The position numbers were made by a program, and so were the translations under genes. 64,000 bases of DNA from Agrobacterium arsenijevicii (GTDB lineage: Bacteria; Pseudomonadota; Alphaproteobacteria; Rhizobiales; Rhizobiaceae), in the NCBI GenBank assembly GCA_000949895.1, contig JWIT01000012.1:94374-158373 (forward strand), in the 5' to 3' direction. Positions 37,288 to 46,710 of this stretch are shown here, piece by piece. The notes under the pieces are model-generated. The model ran no database searches, was not told where the DNA came from, and saw only the letters and a program-made list of their open reading frames with translations. Numbering within the stretch: position 1 is the stretch's first letter; the number at the start of each line of letters is the position of its first letter.

Positions 37288-39627
37288 TCACACGGAATAT
37301 TTCTTCCGTGTGGTGGCGTTTTTGGCCTCGGCGGGCACCACATCCGGTTTACCGAAGAGATAGCCCTGCGCCTGCGCGCAGCCCTCGTCGACGACCATGC
37401 GGTATTGCGCGTCCGTTTCGATACCCTCCGCCGTTACCGGCAAATCAAGGCTGCGGCCAAGGCCGATCACCGCGCGCACGATGGCGCGGGCATTGTCGTC
37501 CTCGCTCATGGCGGCGATGAAGCTGCGGTCGATTTTTATCTTGTCGAAGGGGAAGCTCTGCAAGTTGCTGAGCGAGGAGTAACCGGTGCCGAAATCGTCC
37601 ATGACGATGGCCACACCCAGCGCCTTCAACTGGTTGAGGATGACCAGCGTCGCCTTGCGGTCTTTCAGAAGAGCAGCCTCGGTGATTTCGAGTTCCAGCC
37701 GGTTCGGCGAAAGGCCGGTCTGCATCAGAACCGTGCAGACGACATGGCCAAGATTTGCCAGCGAAAACTGCAATGGCGAGACATTGACCGCGATTTTCAG
37801 ATGCGGTGCCCAGGTGCTCGCCTGACGGCAGGCCTCGCGCAGCACCCATTCGCCGAGCGAGATGATGATCCCGCTTTCCTCGGCAATCGGAATGAAGACA
37901 TCCGGCGGCACGACACCCCGTGTCGGGTGCTGCCAGCGCACCAGCGCCTCATATCCGACGACCTGGCCGCATTCGACGGAAAGTACCGGCTGGTAGTTCA
38001 ACAGCAATTCATTGCGATTGATGGCAAGCCGCAAATCCGTCTCGAGTTGGCGGCGTTCACGCGCCTCCTGATCCATCAGCGGATCGTAAAAGGCCAGGAT
38101 GCCGCGCCCACCCATCTTGGCGCGGTAAAGCGCCAGATCGGCGGCATGCATGATGCTTTCGTCGCTGTCACCATCCCGCGGGAAAACGGCGATGCCTATG
38201 CTGACGCCGACGGCGGTCGGGTCATTGGCGGCATTCATTTTCAGTCCGAACATGGCAAGGATCGTTTCGGCCAGAAGACGCGCCTCCTCCGACTTGGTAT
38301 GTCGGGAAGTGAGGATCACGAACTCGTCGCCGCCGAGACGCGCGACAATATCGCCTGCCCTTGCGCATTCATCGAGAATGGCGGCTACTCTTTTCAACAC
38401 CCGATCGCCCTCGGCATGGCCGAATATATCGTTGACCGCCTTGAACCGGTCGAGATCAAGCGCCAGCAGCGCAAACTCATCCTCCGCGTTGCAATGTTCG
38501 ATCTGCTGGTGCAGCCGCGTCTGGAACATGGTGCGGTTCGAAAGGCCGGTCAGCACATCATGGCGCGCCAGATATTCGATCTCCCGTTGCGCCTCCCGGT
38601 TTTCCGTCAGGTCGCGAATGGCCAGCACCTCGCAAGGGTGGCCGCGATATTCGATGGTGCGCACGGCAAGCTCAAACACCTGCGCCCGGTCGGCGCGCTC
38701 GCGGATCGCCTCCACCGGCGCTTGGCGCGGCAAATAGGTGGGCTGCCCATCGATGGCCTTGAAGAGATCGTCAGGGTTTTTACCGATCAGGGACGCCTCA
38801 TCGCTGCCGAGAAGCCCGGCAAAGCGAGTATTAAGCTCAACGATGCGGCCATCGCGCACCACGGCAAGGCCATCCAGCGTCGCATCGACAAGCCCCTTGA
38901 GGTCGACAAGATAGCGGTCCACCAGAGCTGCGGTGGCGGTCGCTGCCAGAATGAGGAAAGTCACACCGGAAACGGCGCCGATCATGATCACTCGGGCAAG
39001 GCTATCGGGATCTGGACCGGAAACGGACGGATCCGGCGACAGGATCGTGGCCGATACGGCGGTGAAATGCAGCGCGCAAATCGCCAAAATGGAACATCCG
39101 GCCGGCATGAGGATGCGCTTCCACGAGCCGGGACGACGAAACAGGAAAAAGGCCAGGAGGAAAAACACCCCGGCGACGGCAAAACCGACGAAGACGGGAC
39201 CCCAGCGGTAGCTGATCGTGGCGGCCACATCCATTCCCGCCATTCCGACGAAATGCATGACGGCAACCGAAACGGTTACCAGCGTTCCGACGATAACGGG
39301 ACTGTAGCTCGCCTGCGAACGGACTTTAAGCGCCAGCCAGAAACCCAGAACGGCGAGAACAGCCGAAAGCGCCGTGAACTGAAAATCAAAGCCGATCGGC
39401 ACCGCACCCTTATAGGCAAGCATGGCGACGAAATGCGTGGCCCAGACACTGAGCCCCGCCGCAAAGGCGGCAACCAGCACCCAATAAGGCTTGCGGGTGG
39501 CCGGACTTTCTTCCGCACGCAATAACAAATGGAAAAAGGCAAGCATGCCCAGCAGGCAAATAACCGCCGCAAGAACCACGATCGCATGGTCGTGTTGTAC
39601 GGCAACGCATTCCAGCACCGTGAACAT
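37288..39627 (-). CDS. MHYT-PAS-GGDEF-EAL cyclic-di-GMP turnover protein
   Basis: A 779-aa membrane protein. Residues about 1-235 hold seven hydrophobic spans with the MHYT-type motifs (WATHFVAMLA, MHFVGMAGM, LHFTAVSA), thought to bind copper and sense oxygen, CO or NO. Residues about 250-350 are PAS-like. The diguanylate cyclase motif RLGGDEF at about residue 431 and the phosphodiesterase motif YEALVRW at about 558, plus DDFGTGYSSL, are all intact, so either activity is possible. It is a single gene with its own terminator and probably tunes motility or attachment. Confidence 0.92.
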   Translation of the reverse strand: MFTVLECVAVQHDHAIVVLAAVICLLGMLAFFHLLLRAEESPATRKPYWVLVAAFAAGLSVWATHFVAMLAYKGAVPIGFDFQFTALSAVLAVLGFWLALKVRSQASYSPVIVGTLVTVSVAVMHFVGMAGMDVAATISYRWGPVFVGFAVAGVFFLLAFFLFRRPGSWKRILMPAGCSILAICALHFTAVSATILSPDPSVSGPDPDSLARVIMIGAVSGVTFLILAATATAALVDRYLVDLKGLVDATLDGLAVVRDGRIVELNTRFAGLLGSDEASLIGKNPDDLFKAIDGQPTYLPRQAPVEAIRERADRAQVFELAVRTIEYRGHPCEVLAIRDLTENREAQREIEYLARHDVLTGLSNRTMFQTRLHQQIEHCNAEDEFALLALDLDRFKAVNDIFGHAEGDRVLKRVAAILDECARAGDIVARLGGDEFVILTSRHTKSEEARLLAETILAMFGLKMNAANDPTAVGVSIGIAVFPRDGDSDESIMHAADLALYRAKMGGRGILAFYDPLMDQEARERRQLETDLRLAINRNELLLNYQPVLSVECGQVVGYEALVRWQHPTRGVVPPDVFIPIAEESGIIISLGEWVLREACRQASTWAPHLKIAVNVSPLQFSLANLGHVVCTVLMQTGLSPNRLELEITEAALLKDRKATLVILNQLKALGVAIVMDDFGTGYSSLSNLQSFPFDKIKIDRSFIAAMSEDDNARAIVRAVIGLGRSLDLPVTAEGIETDAQYRMVVDEGCAQAQGYLFGKPDVVPAEAKNATTRKKYSV

Positions 39628-39814
39628 AATGCACTCTCCCAGCCTTCGAAGAACCGCTCACGACCGCACTATGGAGTTGGTTTATTTATAAATCTCTAAT
39701 GCAACCGGGGATAATTGATTGATCTCGTCGACAACGAGCCAAAATGCGTTGGACCGACGCGCCAGCCCATCGGGCTTTTGCGATCGGCGCAACAAACATT
39801 AAGAGAAAACGCCT

Positions 39815-40918
39815 TTATTTCCAGCTTCGATAGTCATCCCCGGCGCAACCGAAAGGTGCAGGGCCATCGGCAAAACGCTCCTGCAGACGCGCGCAGCCCC
39901 ACTCGTTGAGCGCTGCGGGCATCATGTTGTTGAGGTCCATGCCCGGAGAGTTGAATTGCGAGGGAGCGCTGGTGACGTACCACAGCCAGTATCCGAACGT
40001 TGCAACGACAATAAAGGCGACGATTGCAAGGAACATCGCCAGTCTTCGCACAAGGCTCGGGGCTTTTGTCACCGCCGCGCCGGGGGCGAATATGCCCTCA
40101 TGCTCGCGCTTCGCAACCACCGGGCCGAGCGAAGCAAGTGCTTCCGCTCTTTCCTGTTCCGATAGGTCAATTCGCTCCAGCTGATCGTCAAGCAGAACAG
40201 GCAGCGGGGTTTCACCATGCCAGACCGCCAGTGCGACATCGTGTTTCCCGGTGTGGCCGACGACGACCGGAATTCGTCCCCTCTCCAGATAGGTAAAGGA
40301 TTGCCTCTTCGTCTTCCCTTCCCTGACCGTATCGGCATAGGTCACGAAAAGACGGCTGCGTTTTTCAACCACCGCCGTCAGCGCCACCGGAATAACGGTC
40401 AATGGCGCCGGGTGCCACAGACGCAGACGAGTCCGCAAAGTGCGGATAAGTGCAAACAGCAGTGCGATACAGCCAAAACCGAGCAAGGCAACGAACACGC
40501 CCAAGGTTATGATCCGGTTCCAGAGCATATCGAGGCCAAGTGAAATCGTTGCAAGTTCGGGCTTCTTCGCCGAAATGACCAGACCGGTTTCATAGTCGCC
40601 GGAATGGAAATCGACGAACATGACCTCGACATCCTTCTTGTAGCTCACACCGCCATGGTCGTAGGAAAGCTCCGCTTCGCAATTCGTGAAGATCGCCTTG
40701 CGGGTCTTGCAACTGCCGTTGATATCGCCGCTTTCGATCTCCAGCGGGTCGCGGCTGATCTGATAGTCGCGCAACACACCCGGGCCTTCGGCCACGAGCA
40801 GGACGACTGTAATCACCAGCAGCACGGGAATGGAAAAATAATAGGCCGCCGGTACCGAAATGACACTGCGCTTCAAACTGAGCGGCCTTGCGGGAAGTTT
40901 TATCTGTGGGAAGCTCAT
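39815..40918 (-). CDS. Membrane protein of unknown function
   Basis: A 367-aa protein with three clear hydrophobic spans (about residues 26-45, 135-158 and 290-312). A periplasmic-type domain between the first two includes two Cys (GSCKTRKAIFTNCEAEL) that could form a disulfide. A soluble domain lies between spans two and three, and the C-terminal tail again has two Cys (EWGCARLQ, PFGCAGDD). The pairing of cysteines outside predicted membranes suggests an oxidised extracytoplasmic face. I recognise no family with confidence; a loose DUF3592-like appearance is possible. It stands alone. Confidence 0.6.
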   Translation of the reverse strand: MSFPQIKLPARPLSLKRSVISVPAAYYFSIPVLLVITVVLLVAEGPGVLRDYQISRDPLEIESGDINGSCKTRKAIFTNCEAELSYDHGGVSYKKDVEVMFVDFHSGDYETGLVISAKKPELATISLGLDMLWNRIITLGVFVALLGFGCIALLFALIRTLRTRLRLWHPAPLTVIPVALTAVVEKRSRLFVTYADTVREGKTKRQSFTYLERGRIPVVVGHTGKHDVALAVWHGETPLPVLLDDQLERIDLSEQERAEALASLGPVVAKREHEGIFAPGAAVTKAPSLVRRLAMFLAIVAFIVVATFGYWLWYVTSAPSQFNSPGMDLNNMMPAALNEWGCARLQERFADGPAPFGCAGDDYRSWK

Positions 40919-41105
40919 GGTGCCAACGCATTTAGTGGAATGTGAGCGAGCGGGGTTTGGGAATCCCGCTCTGGGAAAGGGTCGATCGCTGCACGGTCTA
41001 ACCCGCTAAAGCCATCGCGAAAACCCCAAGAATTCAAGGATGCGGGCGTAATAGTTCGCACGGCGGCCCTGTCTTAATTGGCCAGCAAGCAGTCGGGGGA
41101 CCCAC

Positions 41106-41135
41106 GAAAAAACGGGCGGTAAGGTCACCGCCCGT
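41106..41135 (-). terminator. Intrinsic terminator of the binding-protein gene
   Basis: A perfect 9-bp stem ACGGGCGGT/ACCGCCCGT with a six-base loop, followed on the minus strand by TTTTTT. It lies about 30 bases past the stop of the dipeptide-type binding-protein gene. Confidence 0.88.
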
Positions 41136-41163
41136 CACATGTTTTCCGTCTAGTGGTTTGCAG

Positions 41164-42750
41164 TCACTGCTTCGTCACGTTTTCCAGTCGCGTCGTCTGG
41201 CTGGGGTGACCGACATAATCCTTGACGCGCGACGTCAAAACGATCGGCTCGTATCTCTCGAAGAGAGGCAGAACCGCCGGCTTCTGCGCGACGAACATTT
41301 CCTGCATCTGGGTGTAGATTTCCCCACGCTTCTTCGCATCGGGCTCAAGGGAAGCCTTTGCGGTCAGAGCCGTCAGTTCCGGAATGTCCCAGGCAGAGCG
41401 CCAGACGAAATTGCCGGCATTGTTTGCAGCAAGCGAGTTGTCCGGGTTACTGGAGAACTGCTCCATCGAGCCGAGGACGTTGGGCATATAGGCGCCCGTC
41501 TGCGGAATGAGCAGATCGAAGTCCCGCGCACGGTGAGCGGCAATCACATCCGAACCGTTACCCTGCTGAATGTTCACCTTGATACCGACCTGGCTGAGCG
41601 ATGCCTGGATGGCCGTAGCAAGATCGATACGCGGCGTTTGGGCAATTGTCTTCAGATTAAGCGTGAAGCCATTCTCATAACCGGCTTCCTTCAGAAGAGA
41701 TTTCGCTTTCTCGACATCAAGCTTCCAGTCGGGGCTTGGAATGGCATATTCGAAATTCTCCGGAACCGGCACCGTGCGCGCCCTGCCATAGGGGCCCATG
41801 ATGGTCTTTTCCATTCCCTTGTAGTCGATGCCATAAGCAATCGCTTCGCGAACCTTGGGGTTGGAAAGAGGCTCCTTGCCGGCATTCATGGACAGGACGT
41901 AGAAACCACCCGTCGGCACACGCTGGATCTGAAAACCTTCCTTGTTGTTGAAGGTCGCAAGGTCGGATGCCGTCAGCGCGCTGGCAATGTCGATGTCGCC
42001 TCGCTCCAGCATCAGGCGCTCCACCTGGCTTTCCGGTACATGCCGCACGATCACGCGACGCATTTTCGGGCTGCCAGCCACATAGTCCTTGTTGGCCTCA
42101 AGAATGATGATTTCGTTCGGCGACCAGCGATTGAGGGTGAAGGGTCCTGAACCGGCGGAATTTGTTCTCAGCCACGCATTGCCCCAGTCGCCATCAACTT
42201 CATGGGACTTGAGCTCCTTGCTGTCGACGACACTGGCAATGACCATCGCCAGACGATAGAGCAGCAGTTCGGAGGTCGTTTGCCCTGACAGTTCGATGCG
42301 GACCGTCTTTTCGTCCGGGGCGCTCACCAGCTTGTCGACATTTTCCGCGTTGTAACCGACGCGCTTGAGGTTGGCGGCCGCCGCCTGATTCATCTTCAAA
42401 AGGCGGCTGAACGAATAAACCACATCTGCGGAGGTAACGGGATTGCCCGACGCAAAGTTGGCGGCGCGAAGATGAAACGTGATGCCCTTGTCATCTGTCT
42501 CCCAGCGCTCTGCCAGCTGCGGCGAAACCTTTCCCGAGCCATCGACCGAGATCAGCCGATCGTAAAGATTGGCCATGATTTCGTTGGCTTTCGCTTCGGT
42601 AGCCTGATGGGGGTCTAGCGACAGCACCTGGGCCAGCGATGTCCCGACAACGAGCTGGTCGTTGGGGGTCTTGGCCGCCACCGGCGACGCCTGCACCAAC
42701 ATGGCGCCCAGAACGGTGGTGAATGCGAGACGGATCATTGATTTTTTCAT
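41164..42750 (-). CDS. Dipeptide/oligopeptide-type ABC transporter substrate-binding protein
   Basis: A 528-aa family 5 solute-binding protein. Residues 1-26 are a signal peptide ending VAA or AKT. The body has typical SBP-5 elements (LDPHQATEAKANEIMANLYD, AGSGPFTL, NPKVREAIAYGIDY). AGGAGCAGGT sits just before the ATG at 42750; a longer in-frame start is rejected. It reads leftward with the mannonate dehydratase, while the permeases and ATPases are on the other side of the GntR gene. Family 5 proteins often bind oligosaccharides in rhizobia, and the neighbour enzyme suggests uronate-containing sugars. Confidence 0.9.
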   Translation of the reverse strand: MKKSMIRLAFTTVLGAMLVQASPVAAKTPNDQLVVGTSLAQVLSLDPHQATEAKANEIMANLYDRLISVDGSGKVSPQLAERWETDDKGITFHLRAANFASGNPVTSADVVYSFSRLLKMNQAAAANLKRVGYNAENVDKLVSAPDEKTVRIELSGQTTSELLLYRLAMVIASVVDSKELKSHEVDGDWGNAWLRTNSAGSGPFTLNRWSPNEIIILEANKDYVAGSPKMRRVIVRHVPESQVERLMLERGDIDIASALTASDLATFNNKEGFQIQRVPTGGFYVLSMNAGKEPLSNPKVREAIAYGIDYKGMEKTIMGPYGRARTVPVPENFEYAIPSPDWKLDVEKAKSLLKEAGYENGFTLNLKTIAQTPRIDLATAIQASLSQVGIKVNIQQGNGSDVIAAHRARDFDLLIPQTGAYMPNVLGSMEQFSSNPDNSLAANNAGNFVWRSAWDIPELTALTAKASLEPDAKKRGEIYTQMQEMFVAQKPAVLPLFERYEPIVLTSRVKDYVGHPSQTTRLENVTKQ

Positions 42751-42818
42751 ACCTGCTCCTCCTACAGATCGGTAATTGCAAGCCGGCAGCGCCACGTGCG
42801 CCAACCGGCCTGAAACAG

Positions 42819-43799
42819 TCAAAGATGGTTGTTGTTGAGCGCCTCGATGAGCGCGGCGATGTAGCCGTAGCAAAACGCAAAGGCGACACCGACGGGATCG
42901 CGGCCCGCAATCGTCGGCACATGATCTGGCATGATCATGTAACGGTAGCCGAGTTCATGGTAGAGCTTCAGCGAACGGACCATGTCCATGTCACCCTCGT
43001 CGGGAAACGTTTCCATGAACGACAGCTTGCCGCCGCTGATGTTGCGGAAATGGACATTGAATATCTTGTCGCGGCTGCCGAACCAGCGGATGATCTCGTC
43101 GATCTCCTCGCGCGGATTGTCGAGCATCTCGCCGATCGATCCCTGGCAGAAGTTCAGGCCGTGATAGGGGCTTTCCCGCATCTGCACGAATTTCTTCAGG
43201 CCCTCGACGGTACCGAGCACCCGGGTGACACCCTTGTAGCCGGGCGGGGTGTAGGGGTCATGCGGATGGCAGGCCAGCCGGACCTTGTTGCTTTCGGCAA
43301 CCGGCACCACGCGTTCGAGGAAATAGTCGATGCGTTCCCAGTTTTCGTCCTCGGATAGAACACCGGCAAGGCCCGGAGCCGCGTCATGGTCCGCCTTGTC
43401 CCATCGCCAGGCTTCATTGAGTGAACCACCGCGCCCACGCTCCATTTCAGTGCGCGGGATGCCGATGAGATTGAGGTTATATTTCGCCGCCGGGATGCCG
43501 GCCCTGGCGATATCCTCAATCATTCTGCAGACGGCATCGATCTGCCGGTCGCGCTCTGGCCCGGCAAGCAGGATATCGGGAAACGACGCCTGTTCGATCG
43601 GCCTTGATGGCAACGGCAATTGCACCATGTCGAGCACGAGGCCAAAACTCTCGACCTTGTCACGGTGACGCTCAAAATCCTCAAAGGTCCAGCTTGCGGG
43701 TGCACCAGGCGGATCTGCGTTGATATTCTTGACGCCAAGCTGCGCCCAAACCTTGAAATCCTCGTCATCGCGCGCTGTCACCTGGGTGCCGACATACAT
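42819..43799 (-). CDS. uxuA: Mannonate dehydratase-like enzyme
   Basis: A 326-aa TIM-barrel protein of the UxuA family, which dehydrates D-mannonate to 2-keto-3-deoxygluconate. Metal and active-site segments are present: ACHPHDP, LNFCQGS, NVHFRN, ETFPDEGDMD and MPDHVP. It is shorter than E. coli UxuA (394 aa), like the compact rhizobial forms. The start at 43799 follows AGGAGAG; an in-frame ATG five codons upstream is less likely. No uronate isomerase or dehydrogenase gene is near, so the true substrate may be a mannonate relative. It is adjacent to the GntR gene and the peptide-type binding protein. Confidence 0.85.
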   Translation of the reverse strand: MYVGTQVTARDDEDFKVWAQLGVKNINADPPGAPASWTFEDFERHRDKVESFGLVLDMVQLPLPSRPIEQASFPDILLAGPERDRQIDAVCRMIEDIARAGIPAAKYNLNLIGIPRTEMERGRGGSLNEAWRWDKADHDAAPGLAGVLSEDENWERIDYFLERVVPVAESNKVRLACHPHDPYTPPGYKGVTRVLGTVEGLKKFVQMRESPYHGLNFCQGSIGEMLDNPREEIDEIIRWFGSRDKIFNVHFRNISGGKLSFMETFPDEGDMDMVRSLKLYHELGYRYMIMPDHVPTIAGRDPVGVAFAFCYGYIAALIEALNNNHL

Positions 43800-43827
43800 C
43801 GATTCTCTCCTCACTCCATGCTAGTCA

Positions 43828-43835
43828 TCATATGA
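43828..43835. promoter_or_regulatory. TCATATGA operator candidate, uxuA promoter
   Basis: A perfect 8-bp palindrome TCATATGA in the 67-base gap between uxuA and gntR, 29 bases before the uxuA start. The same motif recurs at 44621-44628, and a near copy lies at 44644-44650, so a common regulator, most likely the GntR protein, probably binds all three. Confidence 0.6.
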
Positions 43836-43866
43836 CATCGCACGAAATAAGATGAGTGTCGAGATG

Positions 43867-44580
43867 CTATTGCGCCTCGGAAAGCAACCTGTATCGACGC
43901 TGGCTCGCAAGCATATGATCGCGCATGGCTTTCCGCGCGGCATCCGGATCCTGCTCTACGATGGCGCGCAGGATTGCCTCATGCTCGGCCTGCACTTTGC
44001 GAAGATAATCCGCGTTGCCCGTCTCCGGCAGGGTAGGAAACTGACCGCGCGGTATCGAGCGTGACCCGAACTGGCGCAGTGCCTCGAGATAGAACCGGTT
44101 GTTGGTCGCTATCGCAATGGCCGTGTGAAACTCGTAATCGGCACTGACGGTGCTTTCGCCCGCATCGATGGCCCGGCCCATTTTCCGATGGGCTGCGGAA
44201 ATCGCCGCTTCCTGCTGGGCTGTGCGGCGATAGGCGGCAATTGCCGCTGCCTCGCCTTCGGTTGCGAGCCGAAACTCAAGCATTTCCAGCGTTTCTGCAA
44301 TTGTGCCAACTTCGGATTGCGTCAGCTTCACACCCGCCCACTCGCTGACATTGCTGACGAAAACGCCCTTGCCGTGGATGGGAATGACATAGCCGGAAGA
44401 GCGCAGATCCGCGATCGCCTCGCGAACCACTGTGCGGCTCACGCCGTAGGTGCGCTCAAGCTGCGGCTCCGTGGGAAGCTGATCGCCGTTCTTCAGTTTT
44501 CCACTGCGAATTTCTGCACTGAGATTATCGATGATCTGTTGTGCCCGCCGCTCCCGCGGCTTTTCCCTATCGCCCATCAT
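43867..44580 (-). CDS. GntR-family regulator (FadR/FCD subgroup)
   Basis: A 237-aa regulator with an N-terminal winged helix (about residues 10-75: GDQLPTEPQLERTYGVSRTVVREAIADLRSSGYV) and an all-helical FCD effector domain. The metal-binding His residues of FCD proteins appear in DYEFHTAIA and AEHEAILRAI. Many FCD regulators respond to uronates or gluconate, in line with the adjacent mannonate dehydratase. Identical palindromes lie on both sides of the gene. Tandem ATGs leave the start uncertain by one codon. Confidence 0.9.
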   Translation of the reverse strand: MMGDREKPRERRAQQIIDNLSAEIRSGKLKNGDQLPTEPQLERTYGVSRTVVREAIADLRSSGYVIPIHGKGVFVSNVSEWAGVKLTQSEVGTIAETLEMLEFRLATEGEAAAIAAYRRTAQQEAAISAAHRKMGRAIDAGESTVSADYEFHTAIAIATNNRFYLEALRQFGSRSIPRGQFPTLPETGNADYLRKVQAEHEAILRAIVEQDPDAARKAMRDHMLASQRRYRLLSEAQ

Positions 44581-44620
44581 GCCACTCTTCCCTCTTGCAG
44601 AAAACGAATCCCTTCGTTAC

Positions 44621-44650
44621 TCATATGATGACGTGGCGTTACGTCATATG
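44621..44650. promoter_or_regulatory. Paired GntR operator candidate upstream of the opp-type operon
   Basis: TCATATGA at 44621-44628 and GTCATATG at 44643-44650 flank a perfect inverted repeat TGACGT-(6)-ACGTCA (44629-44646). The cluster lies in the 205-base divergent gap between gntR and the permease operon, where it could silence both. The match to the uxuA-side TCATATGA supports one shared regulator. Confidence 0.6.
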
Positions 44651-44785
44651 TTTTCATGTTAGCTCAGGGAGGAGTTGGGATGAAGTACCATCAAAAGTTT
44701 TTGCAGGGTAGAATTGCTCGTCTGCGGCGAGCCGTTCAAAAAGTGGCATCGCTGACAGCGTTTTCTCGTGGAAGTGCGATTTGCG

Positions 44786-45814
44786 ATGACTGAAATTTCA
44801 TTACGCGGGCTGGGACATCGCTTCCTGCAACTTGTCGTCAGCCTCTTCATCCTGCTCTGCATCACCTTCATCATTGGCCGGGTGATGCCGACCGATCCGG
44901 TCGGGGCAATCGTCGGTGAGCTTGCGGATCCCAAAGCCTATGAAGCCATGCGGGCTCGGCTTGGGCTTGATCTCCCTCTCTACCAGCAGTTTTTCATCTA
45001 TCTCCGCGGCCTGCTGCACGGCGATTTCGGTATAGCTATTCTGACCGGAAACCCGGTAACGCGGGACCTGGCGCAAGCCTTCCCGGCGACGCTTGAGCTT
45101 GCAACGCTGGCAATCATCATCTCCACCGTCATCGGCGTCCCGCTCGGTCTCGCCGCGGCCCTGTTTCGCGACACGTTCATCGACAAGTTCGCACGTGTCT
45201 TTGCGCTGGTGGGGCATTCGATACCCGTATTCTGGTTCGGTATCGTCGGGCTCGTAATTTTTTATGCGAATCTCAACCTTGTCGCCGGGCCCGGTCGCGT
45301 GGACGTCTTTTACGAAGGCCTCGTGGAGCCGAGAACAGGGCTGATGCTGGTCGACACTCTTCTTGCAGGTGAGACAGAGATTTTCTGGAATGCGCTCGCG
45401 CATATCATGCTGCCGGCGATCATCCTTGCCTATATGGCAATGGCCTATATTACCCGCATGACCCGCGCCTTCACCCTCGAACAACTCAGCCAGGATTATG
45501 TGATTGCGGCACGTGCGAAAGGCGTCAGCCCGGCGCGCACCGTAACCCGCCATGTACTGCCGAATATCGCGGTGCAGCTGATCACCGTTCTCGCCATCTC
45601 CTATGGCAACCTGCTGGAAGGCGCCGTTGTGACGGAAATCGTCTTTTCCTGGCCCGGCATCGGACAATACATGACGAATGCACTGCTTATCGGTGACATG
45701 AATGCGATCCTCGCAGCCACGATCGTCATCGGCTTCATCTTCATGATGCTCAACTTCCTCGCAGACGTGGCCTACACCACGCTTGACCCGCGGACACGGG
45801 AGGTCGCTCGATGA
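44786..45814 (+). CDS. Dipeptide/oligopeptide ABC transporter permease (DppB/OppB type)
   Basis: A 342-aa permease with six membrane spans. The EAA-like loop is DYVIAARAKGVSPARTVTRHVLPN near residue 230, and the C-terminus LDPRTR is typical of the DppB family. A GTG six codons upstream is possible, but the ATG fits the family start. It begins the rightward transporter operon and overlaps the next permease by ATGA. Confidence 0.92.
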   Translation: MTEISLRGLGHRFLQLVVSLFILLCITFIIGRVMPTDPVGAIVGELADPKAYEAMRARLGLDLPLYQQFFIYLRGLLHGDFGIAILTGNPVTRDLAQAFPATLELATLAIIISTVIGVPLGLAAALFRDTFIDKFARVFALVGHSIPVFWFGIVGLVIFYANLNLVAGPGRVDVFYEGLVEPRTGLMLVDTLLAGETEIFWNALAHIMLPAIILAYMAMAYITRMTRAFTLEQLSQDYVIAARAKGVSPARTVTRHVLPNIAVQLITVLAISYGNLLEGAVVTEIVFSWPGIGQYMTNALLIGDMNAILAATIVIGFIFMMLNFLADVAYTTLDPRTREVAR

Positions 45815-46710
45815 CCGATATAACTCAGAACACTCCCGTGCGGAGCCGCAGCGCGTTGTCTCGGATATCCACAACGACGGCGCGGACGCTGCGGAAGCTT
45901 GGCGACGAGCCGCTTGGAATGTTCGGCTTTGCCATTCTCGCCATTCTGGTCGTGGTTGCTATTTTCGCTCCCCTGATTGCGCCATATGATCCGGTGCGCC
46001 AGGTGCTCGACAATGCGCTTCAGCCTCCCAGCTGGGCGCATCTGGCGGGAACCGACGAATTTGGCCGCGACATTTTCAGCCGCCTCGTCTATGGCACCCG
46101 CATCACGATCCAGACCGTCTTGTCGGTCTCGGTCATCGTCGGCCCTATCGGCCTTGCAATCGGTGTCATGGCCGGTTTCTTCGGCGGCAGAACCGACGCC
46201 ATTCTGATGCGCGCGACCGATATTGTCCTTTCCTTCCCTTCGCTCGTTCTGGCACTTGCCTTTGCTGCTGCAATGGGAGCCGGTCTCGGCACCGCAATCA
46301 TCGCGATCTCGCTGACCGCCTGGCCGCCCATCGCGCGTCTGGCTCGGGCCGAAGCGCTGGTCGTGCGCAACACCGACTATGTTGCGGCCGCACGCCTCTA
46401 TGGGGCCTCGCCGATGCGCATCCTGTTTCTTTATATCGCGCCGATGTGCATTCCTTCGGTCATCGTCAGACTGACATTGAATATGGCCGGTATCATCCTG
46501 ACGGCCGCCTCGCTTGGCTTCCTCGGTCTTGGCGCGCAGCCGCCGCTTCCCGAATGGGGGGCGATGATTTCCAGCGGCCGTAAATTCATGCTCGATTACT
46601 GGTGGGTCGCCGTCATGCCCGGCATCGCGATCCTTTTGACGAGCCTTGCCTTCAACATCGCTGGCGATACGCTGCGCGACCTACTGGATCCGCGTCATGC
46701 CCGTTCCTGA
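45811..46710 (+). CDS. Dipeptide/oligopeptide ABC transporter permease (DppC/OppC type)
   Basis: A 299-aa partner permease. It has the N-terminal span with LGMFGFAILAILVVVAIFAPLIAPYDP, the GTDEFGRDIFSR motif shared by DppC proteins, and the EAA-like loop NTDYVAAARLYGASPMRILF. It ends GDTLRDLLDPR. The start is fixed by ATGA overlap with the preceding gene, and the next gene overlaps its end by 14 bases. Confidence 0.93.
   Translation: MTDITQNTPVRSRSALSRISTTTARTLRKLGDEPLGMFGFAILAILVVVAIFAPLIAPYDPVRQVLDNALQPPSWAHLAGTDEFGRDIFSRLVYGTRITIQTVLSVSVIVGPIGLAIGVMAGFFGGRTDAILMRATDIVLSFPSLVLALAFAAAMGAGLGTAIIAISLTAWPPIARLARAEALVVRNTDYVAAARLYGASPMRILFLYIAPMCIPSVIVRLTLNMAGIILTAASLGFLGLGAQPPLPEWGAMISSGRKFMLDYWWVAVMPGIAILLTSLAFNIAGDTLRDLLDPRHARS

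Noticed and set aside
37405..39525. 706-aa open frame on the plus strand
   Set aside because: It is antisense to the MHYT-GGDEF-EAL gene, whose motifs are all intact. The frame is rich in His, Arg, Asp and Gln without domains.
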